Source of the DNA: Typhlomys cinereus
Lineage: Eukaryota > Chordata > Mammalia > Rodentia > Platacanthomyidae
Length of the DNA: 64,000 nucleotides
Direction of reading: 5' to 3'
Assembly (NCBI GenBank): GCA_023101885.1
Contig: JALPQD010000044.1
Span: forward strand, 7,779,565 to 7,843,564
A program made the position numbers and the translations under genes. Every line of letters begins with the position of its first letter. The stretch's first letter is position 1. Below, piece after piece: positions 1 through 10,987 of the stretch. Below the pieces are notes generated by a model. The model did not search any database and had not been told where the DNA came from. It worked only from the letters and a program-made list of their open reading frames with translations.

Positions 1-12
1 GTCTAACACCAC

Positions 13-2150
13 ATGATACTCTCGATAGATGCAGAAAAACCTTTTGACAAGATCCAACAGCCTTTTATGATCAAAACGCTAGAGACAGTAGGAATGGAAG
101 GAACCTTTATCAATATAATAAAAGCTATATACAACAAGCCCACAGCAAGGATTATGCTCAATGGGGAACAATTGGAAGCATTCCCACTTCGATCAGGAAC
201 TAGACAAGGCTGTCCACTCTCACCACTTCTATTCAATATTGTACTTGAAGTCTTAGCTGAAGCCATAAGACAAGAAAGGGACATAAGAGGGATTCAAATC
301 GGCAAGGAAGAAGTCAAGCTATCCCTATTTGCAGATGACATGATCTTATACCTGAGTGTCCCAAAAACTCCACCAGGAAGCTCCTGGAACTAATTGAGAA
401 GTTCAGCAGGGTGGCAGGATACAAAATAAATGTGCAAAAATCAGAGGCCTTCCTATATGCCCAGAATGAAAGAAGTGAAAAAGCCTTGAGAGAAACAATC
501 CCATTTACTATAGCCCCTAAAAAAATGAAATACCTTGGTATAAACCTAACCAAGGAGGTAAAAGACCTTTACAATGAAAACTTTAAAACCCTAAAGAAAG
601 AAATAACAGAAGACACCAGAAGGTGGAAAGACCTCCCTTGTTCCTGGATTGGCAGAATCAACATCATAAAAATGACCATCCTACCAAAGGCAATATACAG
701 ATTCAATGCTATACCAATCAAAATCCCAAAGCAATTCTTCAAAGAAGTTGACCAAACAATCTCAAAGTTCATATGGAGGCACAAAAGAGCAAAAACAATC
801 CTGAGTAACAAAAACATTGCTGGAGGTATTGCCATACCAAACCTTAGTCTATACTACAAATCCATAGTTATAAAGACAGCCTGGTACTGGCTCCAAAATA
901 GACACACAGATTAATGGATAAGGATTGAAGACCCAGATATAAGCCCACAAAGTTACAGCCATTTGGTCTTTGACAAAGGGGCCCAAAGAATCCAATGGAA
1001 AAAGAACAGAATCTTCAACAAATGGTGCTGGTAAAACTGGATCTCCACATGCAGAAGATTAAAGCTGGACCCGTACTTGTCACCATATACAAGACTTAAT
1101 TCCAAATGGATCGAGGACCTTGATATCAGGCCAGAGACTATAAAAACCATAGTTGAAAGGATAGGGAACTACCTCGAGCTGATTGGGCTGGCCAACATCC
1201 TAAACAGACATCCAATGGCACAGTCACTGCTACCAACTCTCAACAGTTGGGATCTTGTGAAATTAAAGAGCTTCTGTTCAGATAAAGAGAATGTAATGCG
1301 AGCTCAAAGGCAACCCACAGAATGGGAGAAAATCTTCACTAACCACATATCTGATAGAACTCTACTGTCCAGAGTGCACAAAGAACTTAGAAAACTAAAC
1401 ACCAAGGAAACCAATGGCCCAATTAAAAAATGGGCCCTGGAACTTAAAAGAAACTTTACCAGGGATGAAATTAAAATGTCTAACAAATATCTGAAAAAAT
1501 GCTCCACTTCCTTAGCCATCAGGGAAATGCAAATCAAAACTTCCCTGAGATATCGTCTCACCCCGGTCAGGATGGCAAAAATCCACAATACAAACAACAA
1601 CAAATGTTGGAGAGGATGTGGAGAGAGGGGAACTCTCCTACATTGCTGGTGGGAATGCAGGCTCATACAGCCACTCTGGCGAGCCGTCTGGAGATTCTTA
1701 AAGAAATTAAAGATTGAAATGCCATATGACCCTGCTATTCCACTTTTGGGAATAACCCCCCATACAGCAGAGGTTCACCTCGATAGCACAAGCACGACCA
1801 TGTTCATAGCAGCACTGTTCACAATAGCAAAGTCATGGAATCAACCTAAATGTCCAACAGTTGACGAGTGGATAAGGAAACAGTGGTACATCTATACAAT
1901 GGAGTACTACTCAGCCATCAAAAATGATGAATTACTGGAATTTGCCAGGAAATGGATGTCATTAGAAACAATTATATTAAGTGAAGTATCCCAGACCCAG
2001 AAAATTAAGCGCCGTATGTACTCCCTAATAGGTGGCTCCAAGTACCAAACCCTCCCAGCCCACCTAGAGACAGTAATTCCAAGGATTCTGAACAGGAGGG
2101 ATGGGGTAGGAGGGCCACACCAGAAACAAGGAGAGAAGGTACCATGTTAG
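13..2150 (+). pseudogene. L1 ORF2 fragment (RT to C-terminus), broken
   Basis: ORF2 encodes the L1 endonuclease/reverse transcriptase that primes cDNA synthesis at nicked target DNA. Visible here are the RT palm with its FADD catalytic motif (near 329-340), the thumb, and a C-terminal Cys/His-rich knuckle (near 1604-1662, [18 protein letters not shown]). The frame is broken by a one-base deletion near 358 (GAGTGTCCC where sister copies have GAGTGATCCC) and by stops near 912 (CAA to TAA) and 1033. The usual terminal stop near 2040 is lost (TAG to AAG), so the last frame reads on to 2150. It cannot make a working protein. Confidence 0.9.
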
Positions 2151-2686
2151 AGCAGGGAAAATAGGCCTCCACCAAGGACCCAAATAAGTAATGAGACATC
2201 TGATTAAGTTCACAGACTTTTGTTCCTGATCATTTACTACTGAGGGGGTATGATCTCACCAGAAGAGGAGGGCATATAGTCTGGCAGATAAAAAGTAACC
2301 ATTTTGCAAATGGGTGATAGACCCCTCCCTTACTGTGGTTTCCCACTTTTATTACATCTACCTTTGAATGTGCTTTTATCACAAGACTCTAACAGCTTTT
2401 TGTCTCTGGCCAGGGGGTAACATACAATGCCCACCAGAATGGAGTGAAGGGCATTGCAGGAGCAGCAAAACTGCAAAAGAATATCAACAAACCACAATCC
2501 AGAACTTCAGAGACTCTATATCAACCACCTAGAACTAGGCCAGCTTAGTCACTCCCCATCTTTAAGCTCAGGGAAATTTGCGGAAGAGGGGGCGGTAAGA
2601 GTGTAAGAGCAAAAGGATGGGAGAAGGAATGATATGTAAGATACTCCATACTAGTTAGGGCTGAAGCAGTCATAATTGGACTTTGC

Positions 2687-3016
2687 ATGCCCTGCACATT
2701 ATCCAACACACTATTGACCTTACAAAGTCTAGCATTTGCTAAAGGCACCATGATCCTTGGAGGCAAAGGATTGGCAGCCACAGCAGTGTTCCTATACCTA
2801 AGGGGAACACGGGAAAGGGTTCAGGGAAAGGCCACTGGGTCCTTGTACGTCATCGGAGAGGAGGGCCCAGAGGAAAATCAGACATGCACAAGAAAGGACT
2901 CTCTGGGAATTGTGGTGGGAGGCATTTGGGGATGGGGAGGGAGAGGGGTGGGGAGGGGGAGCAGGGGGTACGGGTACGGGGGGAGGAGGAGGGAGGGAGG
3001 GAACTGGTGTACCTAA
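2687..3016 (+). other. Recurrent open frame in the L1 3'UTR
   Basis: A 109-codon sense frame begins MPCTLSNTLLT inside the L1 3'UTR. Frames starting at the same point are open in the other young copies (16794-17201, 48938-49282 on plus; 39993-39667, 60690-60346 and 59547-59353 on minus). A 78-codon antisense frame overlaps it (2781-2545) and is also open in most copies. I know of no function. The copies are closely related and the sequence is poor in stops on both strands, so this may be incidental. It is listed so that the frame can be tested for selection. Confidence 0.3.
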
Positions 3017-3062
3017 TAAGTTTGTATGAGCTGAAATAAAAAAAAAAGAACATACAGTGAAA

Positions 3063-4378
3063 AAAAAAAAAAGAACTAACCCCATAATGATGGATTCCAA
3101 CCAGAACAAATTCACAGAAAACAGCTAAGAAAACCAGACCCAAGATAACGACTTTCAAAGGATGATCATTACCATGATCAATATGAAAGAGGAAATCTGG
3201 AGGAGTTAAACAACTGCATCAACCACTTTGAAGAGGAACACAACAGACGCTTGGAGGAGTTGAGAAAAACAGTGCAAGAAACAAAAACTGGCATAGAGCA
3301 GTTAAAACAGACTCAAGCAGAGTTTAAAACTGAGCTAAAAGACAAGTTATCTTCAACCCAGAACGCCACAGAGAGTCTTATCAGCAGAACTAACGAAGCA
3401 GAAAACAGAATTTCAGACCTTGAAGATAAAGTGGGAGTATTAATCAGCTCAATGGAAGAGATTGTTAAAGCCAAAAAGATATTTGAGAGGAATATTCAAG
3501 AGTTATGGGACACCCTGAAGAAGCCTAACATGCGCATTCATGGAATACCAGAATCCCAAAATACCACACCTGAAGAAATTTTTTAAATTATAATAAATGA
3601 ATACTTCCCTCAACTAAAAAATGAGAGGCCGATCCAAATACAGGAGGCATTCCGCACCTCAAAAAGATATGAGCAAAATAGAAAATCGCCATGGCAAATA
3701 ATAGTCAAAACACTTCACATTCAGGACAAAGAAAAGGTGCTGAGAGCTTCAAGGGAAAAACAAAGTCACGTTTAAAGATAAACCTATTAAAATAACAAAT
3801 GACTTCTCAATGGAAACAGTAAAAGCAAGAAGAGCTTCGAAAGACGTACTACAAGTATTAAATGAGCAAAAATGTCAACCCAGGCTAATATACCTGGCAA
3901 AATTATCTGTCATGATAGAAGGAGAAAGAAAAGTTTTCTAGCACAAACACAACTTGAAGGCATATATGTCTACCAAACCCGGCCTTCAAAAAATGCAAGA
4001 AATGGGGGCTGGAGAGGTGGCTCAGGGGTAAGCTTCTGCCTTGCAGGCAGAAGGTCCCGAGTTTGGATCCTAGACCCCACGCATAGACGCTAGGAGGACA
4101 CAGGGGCAGCCTGTGTTTCTGATCCTGGTAGGGCGGAGCCTGTGAATCCCAGGGCAGAGTAAACAAGGAGGAGGTGGAAGCGTCCATGGTGGTTCCCGAA
4201 TTCACCCATGGTTCTCCACACACATGCATGCACGCACGCACGCATGCATGCACGCATGCATACATGCACAATAGAATAAATAAAAAAATTTTAAAAAATT
4301 AAAAAATGCAAAAAATGATACTCGAGACTGAAGATAAAAACAAGCATATCCAGGAGGACAGAAGGGAAGTATAATACC
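3063..4378 (+). pseudogene. L1 ORF1 (RNA-binding chaperone), 5'-truncated and broken
   Basis: ORF1 makes the trimeric nucleic-acid chaperone that coats L1 RNA. The longest clean piece, 3251-3586, is the coiled coil: heptad-like runs of Leu/Ile with Glu and Lys, including ENRISDLEDKVG. After it come the RRM-like part (RIHGIPESQNTTPEEIF) and the C-terminal domain, broken by a stop at 3584-3586 and by frameshifts. The C-terminal part is split by a SINE at 4005-4300. The N-terminus and start codon are missing. Confidence 0.85.
4005..4300 (+). mobile_element. tRNA-derived B2-headed SINE
   Basis: The head GGGGCTGGAGAGGTGGCTCA resembles the rodent B2 tRNA-related region, with A-box and B-box-like stretches giving an internal pol III promoter. 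A GC-rich body follows, then a CATG/CACG-repeat stretch and an A-rich tail. It is flanked by an imperfect duplication, AAAAAATGCAAGAAATG at 3988-4004 and AAAAAATGCAAAAAATG at 4301-4317, the mark of L1-driven insertion. It sits in L1 B ORF1. The same family occurs at 8133, 26145, 31410 and 58580. Confidence 0.9.
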
Positions 4379-7300
4379 ACCAAAACCTAAAAGCCAAATA
4401 ATACACTTACAAAAGCCACTAAACACAAAAAATGTCCAGAATTAAAAATAATTTCTCCATTATAACATAAATGTCAATGGAATTAACTCACCAATCAAGA
4501 GACACAGATTACACACTTGGATTAAAAACCATAATCCAACAATCTGCTGCCTTCAGGAAACTCATCTCACTACAAAAGATAGGCACATCCTAAAAATAAA
4601 AGGCTGGTCCAAAATTCTGCAAAATAATCAAACCAGGAAACAGGCACGAGTAGCCACTATGCTGTCGGACAAAGTGGACTTCAAACCAAAAAAAATCATA
4701 AGAGACACAGATGAATACTACATTTTAGTCACAGGTACAACTCACCAGGAAGACTTCACAATACTGAACATATATGCACCCAATACGGGCCCCTCCACAT
4801 TCATTAAGCAAACCCTACAACGTCTAAAGTGAGAAATCAACCCCAAATGATAATTCTTGGAGATTTCAACACTGCCCTGTCAACATGGGATAGATCAACA
4901 GGTCAAAAGCTTAACAGAGTCATATTGGAACTTAATCAAACCCTTACTGAAATGGACCTTACAGATCCTATCGAACCTTTCATCCATGCACCAAAGAATA
5001 CACATTTTTCTCAGCAGCACACAGAACTTTCTCCAAAATAGATCACATATTGGGCCACAAAATGAATCTCCACATATACAAAAACATTGAAATTCTAGCC
5101 TGTACCCTATCAGATCTCCATGGTCTGAAGCTTGACATCCACAACACAACAAAAAACAGAAAATACACTAACTCCTGGAAACTAAACACTATGATGCTGA
5201 ATGAGAACTGGATTCAGGAAGAAATTAAAAAGGAAATTCAAGATTTCTGAAAAGTGAATGATAGTGAGAATACAACTTATCAAAATCTTTGGGACACAAT
5301 GAAAACTGTCCTAAGAGGTAAGTTCATAGCTCTTAATGCCTACATCAAAAAAATGGAAACATCACAAATAAATAACTTAACAATGCAGCTTAAACCTTTA
5401 GAGACACTAGAGCAATTTGATTCCAAAAGCACTAGAAGAGAGGAAGGAGATTAGCAGAATAAGGGGTGAAATATCTGAAATTGAGATTAGGAAAACAATA
5501 CAGAGAATCAACCAGAGGAAAAGCTGGTTCTTTGAAAAAAATCAATAAGATTGATACACCCCTAGCTGAATTAACCAAGAGCAAGAGAGACAAAACACTA
5601 ATTAACAAAATTAGAAATGAAAATGGAGTTATCACTACAGGATACCCAAGAAATTCAGAGTATTATAACATCTTATTTCAAAAACTTATACGCTGTGAAA
5701 TTTGAGAACACAAAAGAAATTAATGAATTCCTAAGTTAGTACAACTTACCTAAATTGAATCAGGAAGTTGTGAATTATTTAAATAGTCCTATAACGTATG
5801 AGGAAATTGATGAAGTAATCTCGAATCTTCCCACCAAAAAATGTCCTGGACTAGATGGGTTCAGCACAGAGTTCTACCAGACATTTAAGGAGCTAATAAC
5901 ACCAATACTCATTAAACTGTTTCATCAAATAGCAAAGGAAGGAATACTAGCAAAGTCTTTCTATGAAGCTAATATCATCTTAATCCCAAAATCTAATAAG
6001 GATACACTTAAAAAAGAAAACTATAGGTCAATCTCTTAGATAAAAACAGGTGCAAAGATTCTCATCAAAATCTTAGCAAAGCAGATTCAAAAACATTTCA
6101 AAAAGATCGTTCACGGGGATCAAGTAGGCTTTACCCAGGCACACAAGGTTGATTCAACATATGCAAATCAATGAATGCAATTCACCATGTAAACCAGTCC
6201 AAAGGCCAAGACCATATGATAATCTCGATAGATGCAGAAAAAGCTTTTGACTAGATCCAACAGCCCTTTATGATCAAAACCCTAGAGACAATTGGAAGGA
6301 AAGGAACCTTTATCAATATGATAAAAGCTGTATACAACAAGCCAAGAGCAAGTATTTTACTCAATGGGGAAAAACTTGAAGCATTCCCACTTCCATCAGG
6401 AAGTAGACAAGGCTGTCCACTCTCACCACTTCTATTCAATATTATACTGGAAGTCTTAGCTGAAGCCATAAGACAAGAAAGGGAGATAAAAGAGATTCAA
6501 ATTGGCAAGGAAGAAGTCAAGTTATCTCTATTTGCAGATGACATGATACTATACCTGAGTGATCCCAAAAACTCCACCAGGAAGCTCCTGGAACTAATTG
6601 AGAAGTTCAGCAGGGTGGCAGGATACAAAATAAATGTACAAAAAAATCAGTGGCCTTCCTATATGCCCGGAATGAAAGAAGTGAAAATGCCCTGAGAGAA
6701 ACAATCCCATTTACTATAGCCTCTAAGAAAATGAAATTCCTTGGCATAAATCTAACCAAGGAAGTAAGAGACCTTACAATGAAAACTTTAAAACCCTAAA
6801 GAAAGAAATTGCAGAAGACACCAGAAGGTGGAAAGACCTCCCATGTTCCTGAATTGGCAGAATCAATATCATAAAAATGACCATCCTACCAAAGGCAATA
6901 TACAGATTCAATGCTATACCAATCAAAATCCCAAAGTAATTCTTTAAAGAGGTTGATCAAACAATCTCAAAATTCAGATGGAGGCACAAAAGACCCAGGA
7001 TAGCAAAAATAATCTGAGTAACAAAAACACTGCTGGAGGTATTGCCATACCAAACCTTAGTCTATACAACAAATCCATAGTTATAAAAACAGCCTGGTAC
7101 TGGCTCCAAAATAGACACACAGATCAATGGATAAGGGTTGAAGACCCAGATAATAAGCCTACACAATTACAGCCATTTGATCTTTGAAAAGGGGGCCCAT
7201 AAAATCCAATGGAAAAAGAACAGCATCTTCAACAAATGGTGCTGGCAAAATTGGATGTCCACATGCAGATTAAAACTCGACCTATATTTGTCACCATGTA

Positions 7301-7954
7301 CAAGACTTAATTCCAAATGGATCAAGGACCTCAATATAAGGCCAGAGACTATAGAAACCTTAGTTGAAAGGGTCGGGAACTCCCTTAAGATGATTGGACT
7401 AGGCCAACAGTTCCTAATCAGAAATCCAATAGCACAGTCACTACAACCAACACTCAACAGTTGGGATCTTCTGAAATTAAAGAGCTTCTGTTCAGATAAA
7501 GAGGTTGTAACACGAGCTCAAAGGCAACCCATAGAATGGGCGAAAATCTTCACTAACCACATATCTGATATCTATTATCCTGAGTGCACAAAGAACTTAG
7601 AAAACTAAACACCAAGGAAACAAATGGCCCAATTAAAAAATGGGTCTTGGAACTTAAAAGAAACTTTACCAGGGAAGAAATTGAAATGTCTAACAAATAT
7701 CTTAAAAAATGCTCCACATCCTTAGCCATCAAAACCTCCCTGAGATATCATCTCACCCCATCAGGATGGCAAAAATCCACTATACAAACAACACCAAATG
7801 CTGGAGAGGATGTGGCAAGAAGGGAACTCTCCTACATTGCTGGTGGGAATGCAGGCTTATACAAACACTATGGCGAGCTGTCTGGTGATTCCTAAAAAAG
7901 TTAAAGATTGAAATGCCATATGACCCTGCTATTCCACTTTAGGGAATAATCCCC

Positions 7955-8194
7955 TGCCGAGTCTCGGCAGCTAGTGTGAAAGGGAGTGCTGGTCCAGCCA
8001 GGCACAACCTGGGGCTGAGCAGGATGATGAGTGTCGTCAGCCCGGACCCCCCTCACCACCGGGGAAAGACACACCAGGCTGGGAGCTCTGTTGAAGCAAG
8101 AACCAACTTTATTGCAACAGTCAGGCACTTATCTTTTTTTTTAAATTTTTTTATTATTATTATTATTTATTCAACTGTGTATGTGCGCGCGCAT

Positions 8195-8247
<53 letters not shown>

Positions 8248-8777
8248 TGTGTATGTGTAGAACCCGGACGAATTCGCGAACCACCATGGGCGCCTCCACC
8301 TCCTTCTGCCCCGGGATTCACAGGCTCCGCCCTACCAGGACCAGAAGCGCAGGCCGCCCCCGCTTCCGTCTGGCGTCTATACGTGGGATCTGGGATCCGA
8401 ACTCGGGACCTTCCGCCTGCAAGGCAGAGGCTTAACCCCTGAGCCACCTCTCCAGCCCAACAGTCAGGCACTTATATACCCCACCCAACATCCATAAGTC
8501 CTAGCGTGAGTCTTTGCTGATTGGCCTTCTCAGCTAGGCGGTTTAATGGCACCAACTGTAGAAAGCGTAGTCTCACGAGATTTGTAGTCTCATGAGATTA
8601 TTATGGGCTAGTGGGGTGTTACTATGGGCCAGTTGCTGTTGCAACCTAAGGCTGTACTGCATCAGCCACAGGCTGTGCTGAATCATGCTGGTGAGGCAGC
8701 TTAAACAGGTCATGAAATTCTAGCCAGGCTCAGGAAGTTCTAACAGGCCTTGTCCAGGGTCTCAATGAGGTCCCGCA
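7955..8777 (-). repeat. ERV 3' LTR, interrupted by a SINE
   Basis: Matches the LTR at 12056-12509 along its length apart from a SINE at 8133-8458. On the minus strand the order is U3, TATATAAG (near 8470-8477), the SINE, then the AATAAA poly(A) signal (8108-8113), so the SINE splits the R region between promoter and poly(A) signal. The differences between the two LTRs are scattered substitutions plus an insertion in U3 near 8620-8670, indicating moderate age. A polypurine tract on the minus strand (AAAATAAAAGGGGGTTT, near 8778-8796) borders it. Confidence 0.9.
8133..8458 (-). mobile_element. B2-headed SINE inside the ERV LTR
   Basis: Read on the minus strand it begins with the GGCTGGAGAGGTGGCTCAGG head and continues through a GC-rich body still rich in CpG. 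A long (GT)n microsatellite follows (about 8198-8247) and then an A/T-rich tail (8133-8170). The target duplication is perfect over 17 bp, AACAGTCAGGCACTTAT (8116-8132 and 8459-8475). Retained CpGs and the perfect duplication suggest recent insertion, later than the ERV. Confidence 0.93.
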
Positions 8778-8939
8778 AAACCCCCTTTTATTTTTGAGAG
8801 TAAGCCTCGGGACCAAACGTGTAACCCCTTTCTTAGGTCGTCTCCCTTTGGAAACTGTACCCATTTCTGGGTATCGCACTTCAAGGTCCGGGTGAGCCTC
8901 TCCATGGCCTGTCTTAGGTTGCTCCTAGCTTTAGGGATC

Positions 8940-9167
8940 TTACCCGTCATTGGTCAGCATGGAGGGTAGGGGAGGTATATGAGTGGTGGCCATAGCCCCA
9001 GTTGGTATTCTGAGTGGCGAGTAATGAATCTTGACCTGATGAAATTTAATAGCCTCTATTCTTTGCTGGATGAATTGAGTGGCCTTATTAATGATGCAAG
9101 GCCCAATGAGCAAGAAAAAGGACAAGGAGAGGGCCCAAGAAGGGGAAGAAGTAAGGGAGAAGGCCAT
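8940..9167 (-). pseudogene. ERV env remnant: transmembrane subunit end
   Basis: A 75-codon minus-strand frame contains a hydrophobic stretch followed by LLIGPCIINKATQFIQQRI, the pattern seen where the membrane anchor of gamma/D-type retroviral envelope proteins passes into the cytoplasmic tail. The surface subunit, fusion region and ectodomain are absent between here and integrase, so no functional envelope is possible. The pairing with a betaretrovirus-like pol would fit a type-D-like recombinant. Identification is by motif only. Confidence 0.6.
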
Positions 9168-9429
9168 TCTTGAAGTTCACTCCTGCAAATCTCCAAATTC
9201 TCCATCACAGGGCCAGACGAGGGCTGTCAGCACCAGGATGGTCAGGCACAGCGATGTCATCCTCTGGTTCTGGGGAGAGAGCAAAGGGGCACTCCTCAGG
9301 GGTACAAGACTCCCTGGAGCTGTGTTTATCATCTTGTGAGAGGTACTTTAGGTCCCTGGCAGGGATCCAGATGGGGCATTTTTCACTCTGGGGAAAGACA
9401 CAGTCAAATCCTCACCCTGCTGATATAAG

Positions 9430-10985
9430 GAGATCAGGCCCTCTCCAGGCTCCTGTCAATGGGTCTTTCCAGTTCACCCAGATGGAACTGTATGTAATGG
9501 AGGAAGTCCAGTGCCTTTGGAAAGGGGAAGGCCCATCCGTTTTTGAAAAATTTAATATATTTAAAGTAAATAGCACTCTCTTTAGTTGATCATGAGGAGG
9601 TGATGACTCCCCCTGTTGGATCATAAGGAAGTAATGACTCCCCCTGTTGTTTTTGTGCATTGTGGGGGATCCCCATGGTGTGTGAGACACGCCACATATT
9701 AGGGAAATCTATAAAAGTCTTACTAGTAAAGCATGGGCCATTATCAGTTTTAATTTGATCTGGAAGACCAAGTGTGGCAAAGCATTGAAGCATATGGCTA
9801 ATGGCATGTTTGGATTTTTCTCCTGTGTGGGCTGATGCCCAGCAGGCATGGGAGAAAGTATCAACGGTAAGAAAGATATATTTGAGCTTGCCAAAAGGGG
9901 GATAGTGGGTGACATCTATTTGCCATAAATTGTTGGGTCTTAGCCCACGAGGGTTGACCCCCATAGTCTGAAGGGGAGGATTTGTAAAAAAGGTTGGCAG
10001 GATTTGCAAGTGCAAATGATCTTTTTAAGATCCTTAATAAGCACTAAAGAATATTTGTGATGGAGGCTTCTCCAATTAGTGTGGGTGAGGCGATGGAAGC
10101 TAGTGGCCTCCTCAAAAGTCATGACAGACACCATTTTGTCTGCCAGGACATTGCCCTCAGAGAGGAACCCTGGTAGATTTTGGTGACCTCGAAGGTGGTG
10201 GAGGAAAATGGGGTTGGTCCTTTGTTTAAGTAGAGACCAAACTTGGATCATTAAGGGAGATATAGGGTTAGAGTCTAACTTGATGTGGGACTCAGCAGGT
10301 TGACAACATAAAGGCTGTCAGAGAACAGGTTGAATTACTATTGTGTGGTATCCAATGCTAAGGCAACAGCAAATAGTTCTTTGAATTGTGCAGATCCCTC
10401 AACCTCATGGGTGACTGACCTGATAGGTGCTGGTATTTTACCCAGTTTATGGAGGGGGTAGACTACTAAAGATGCCCCCAAACGTCCCCATCAGTAAAAG
10501 CAGTAAGAATATCAGGGTTAGGCTGGGATAAGAAGAGTTTGGGGGGTACCCAGTTTAATCTAGTTAAATGGACTCATCCATCTGTGGAGGCCATGACAGT
10601 CAATTTTTCCCATAAACCCTTCTAGAGCTATGGCAATTCTATCATTGTTCCTCTGGAGCCAGGTAAAATCTGTTAGCTTAAAGGGAACAATCAGGAAATG
10701 GGGCTCTATTCCAAACAGCCTGATGGAGGTATCTCGGTCTTTGATGATGCAATCTGCAACTTAGTCGGTCATAGAATACATCTTAGGGGCTCCACCAATG
10801 GAAAGAAGTATCCAATGTATGGGGTGGCCCTCCTGGGCCAGAAGGGCAGTATATAAGGTGCTACCAGAGAATAAATAAAGGGTTACAGGAAGGGAAGAGT
10901 TGAATCTCTTTAGCACCAAAGTGTTTATGGCACTTTGAATCTTTTGTAGCAGGTGTTTATGTGATGGGTCAAAGATCACACGAGA
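9430..10985 (-). pseudogene. ERV pol: RT connection, RNase H and integrase
   Basis: Reading from 10985 downward there is an RT connection-like segment (to about 10560) and RNase H pieces with FTDG (near 10490) and an ELFAV segment (near 10380). The end of RNase H (HHLRGHQN... near 10190) leads into the integrase zinc-binding His pair and CxxC (about 10110-10000). The integrase core follows with catalytic Asp in WQIDVTH (near 9924) and in KTDNGP (near 9745). A C-terminal WKDPLTGAWRGPD segment lies near 9470-9432. Frameshifts and stops separate these pieces. The RT palm with its catalytic motif and the protease are absent, and the sequence joins host-like DNA near 10988. Confidence 0.82.
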
Positions 10986-10987
10986 GG

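Larger units (their letters stand above)
1..3045 (+). mobile_element. L1 retrotransposon A, 3' part
   Basis: This is the 3' part of a LINE-1: the reverse transcriptase half of ORF2, then a roughly 1-kb 3'UTR ending in a G-rich polypurine stretch (about 2915-3005) and an A-rich tail near 3038-3073. The 5' end lies at or before the window edge, so I cannot say whether it is truncated or find its target duplication. The same 3' end (a TTTGTATGAGC-type block followed by A-rich sequence) recurs near 16470, 17130, 49275, 39655, 59225 and 60360, so it belongs to the young, dominant L1 family here. Confidence 0.93.

Noticed and set aside
8163..8471. Cys/Val- and His/Thr-repeat frames across the (GT)n tract
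   Set aside because: Translations of a microsatellite inside a SINE; the same applies near 31434-31839.
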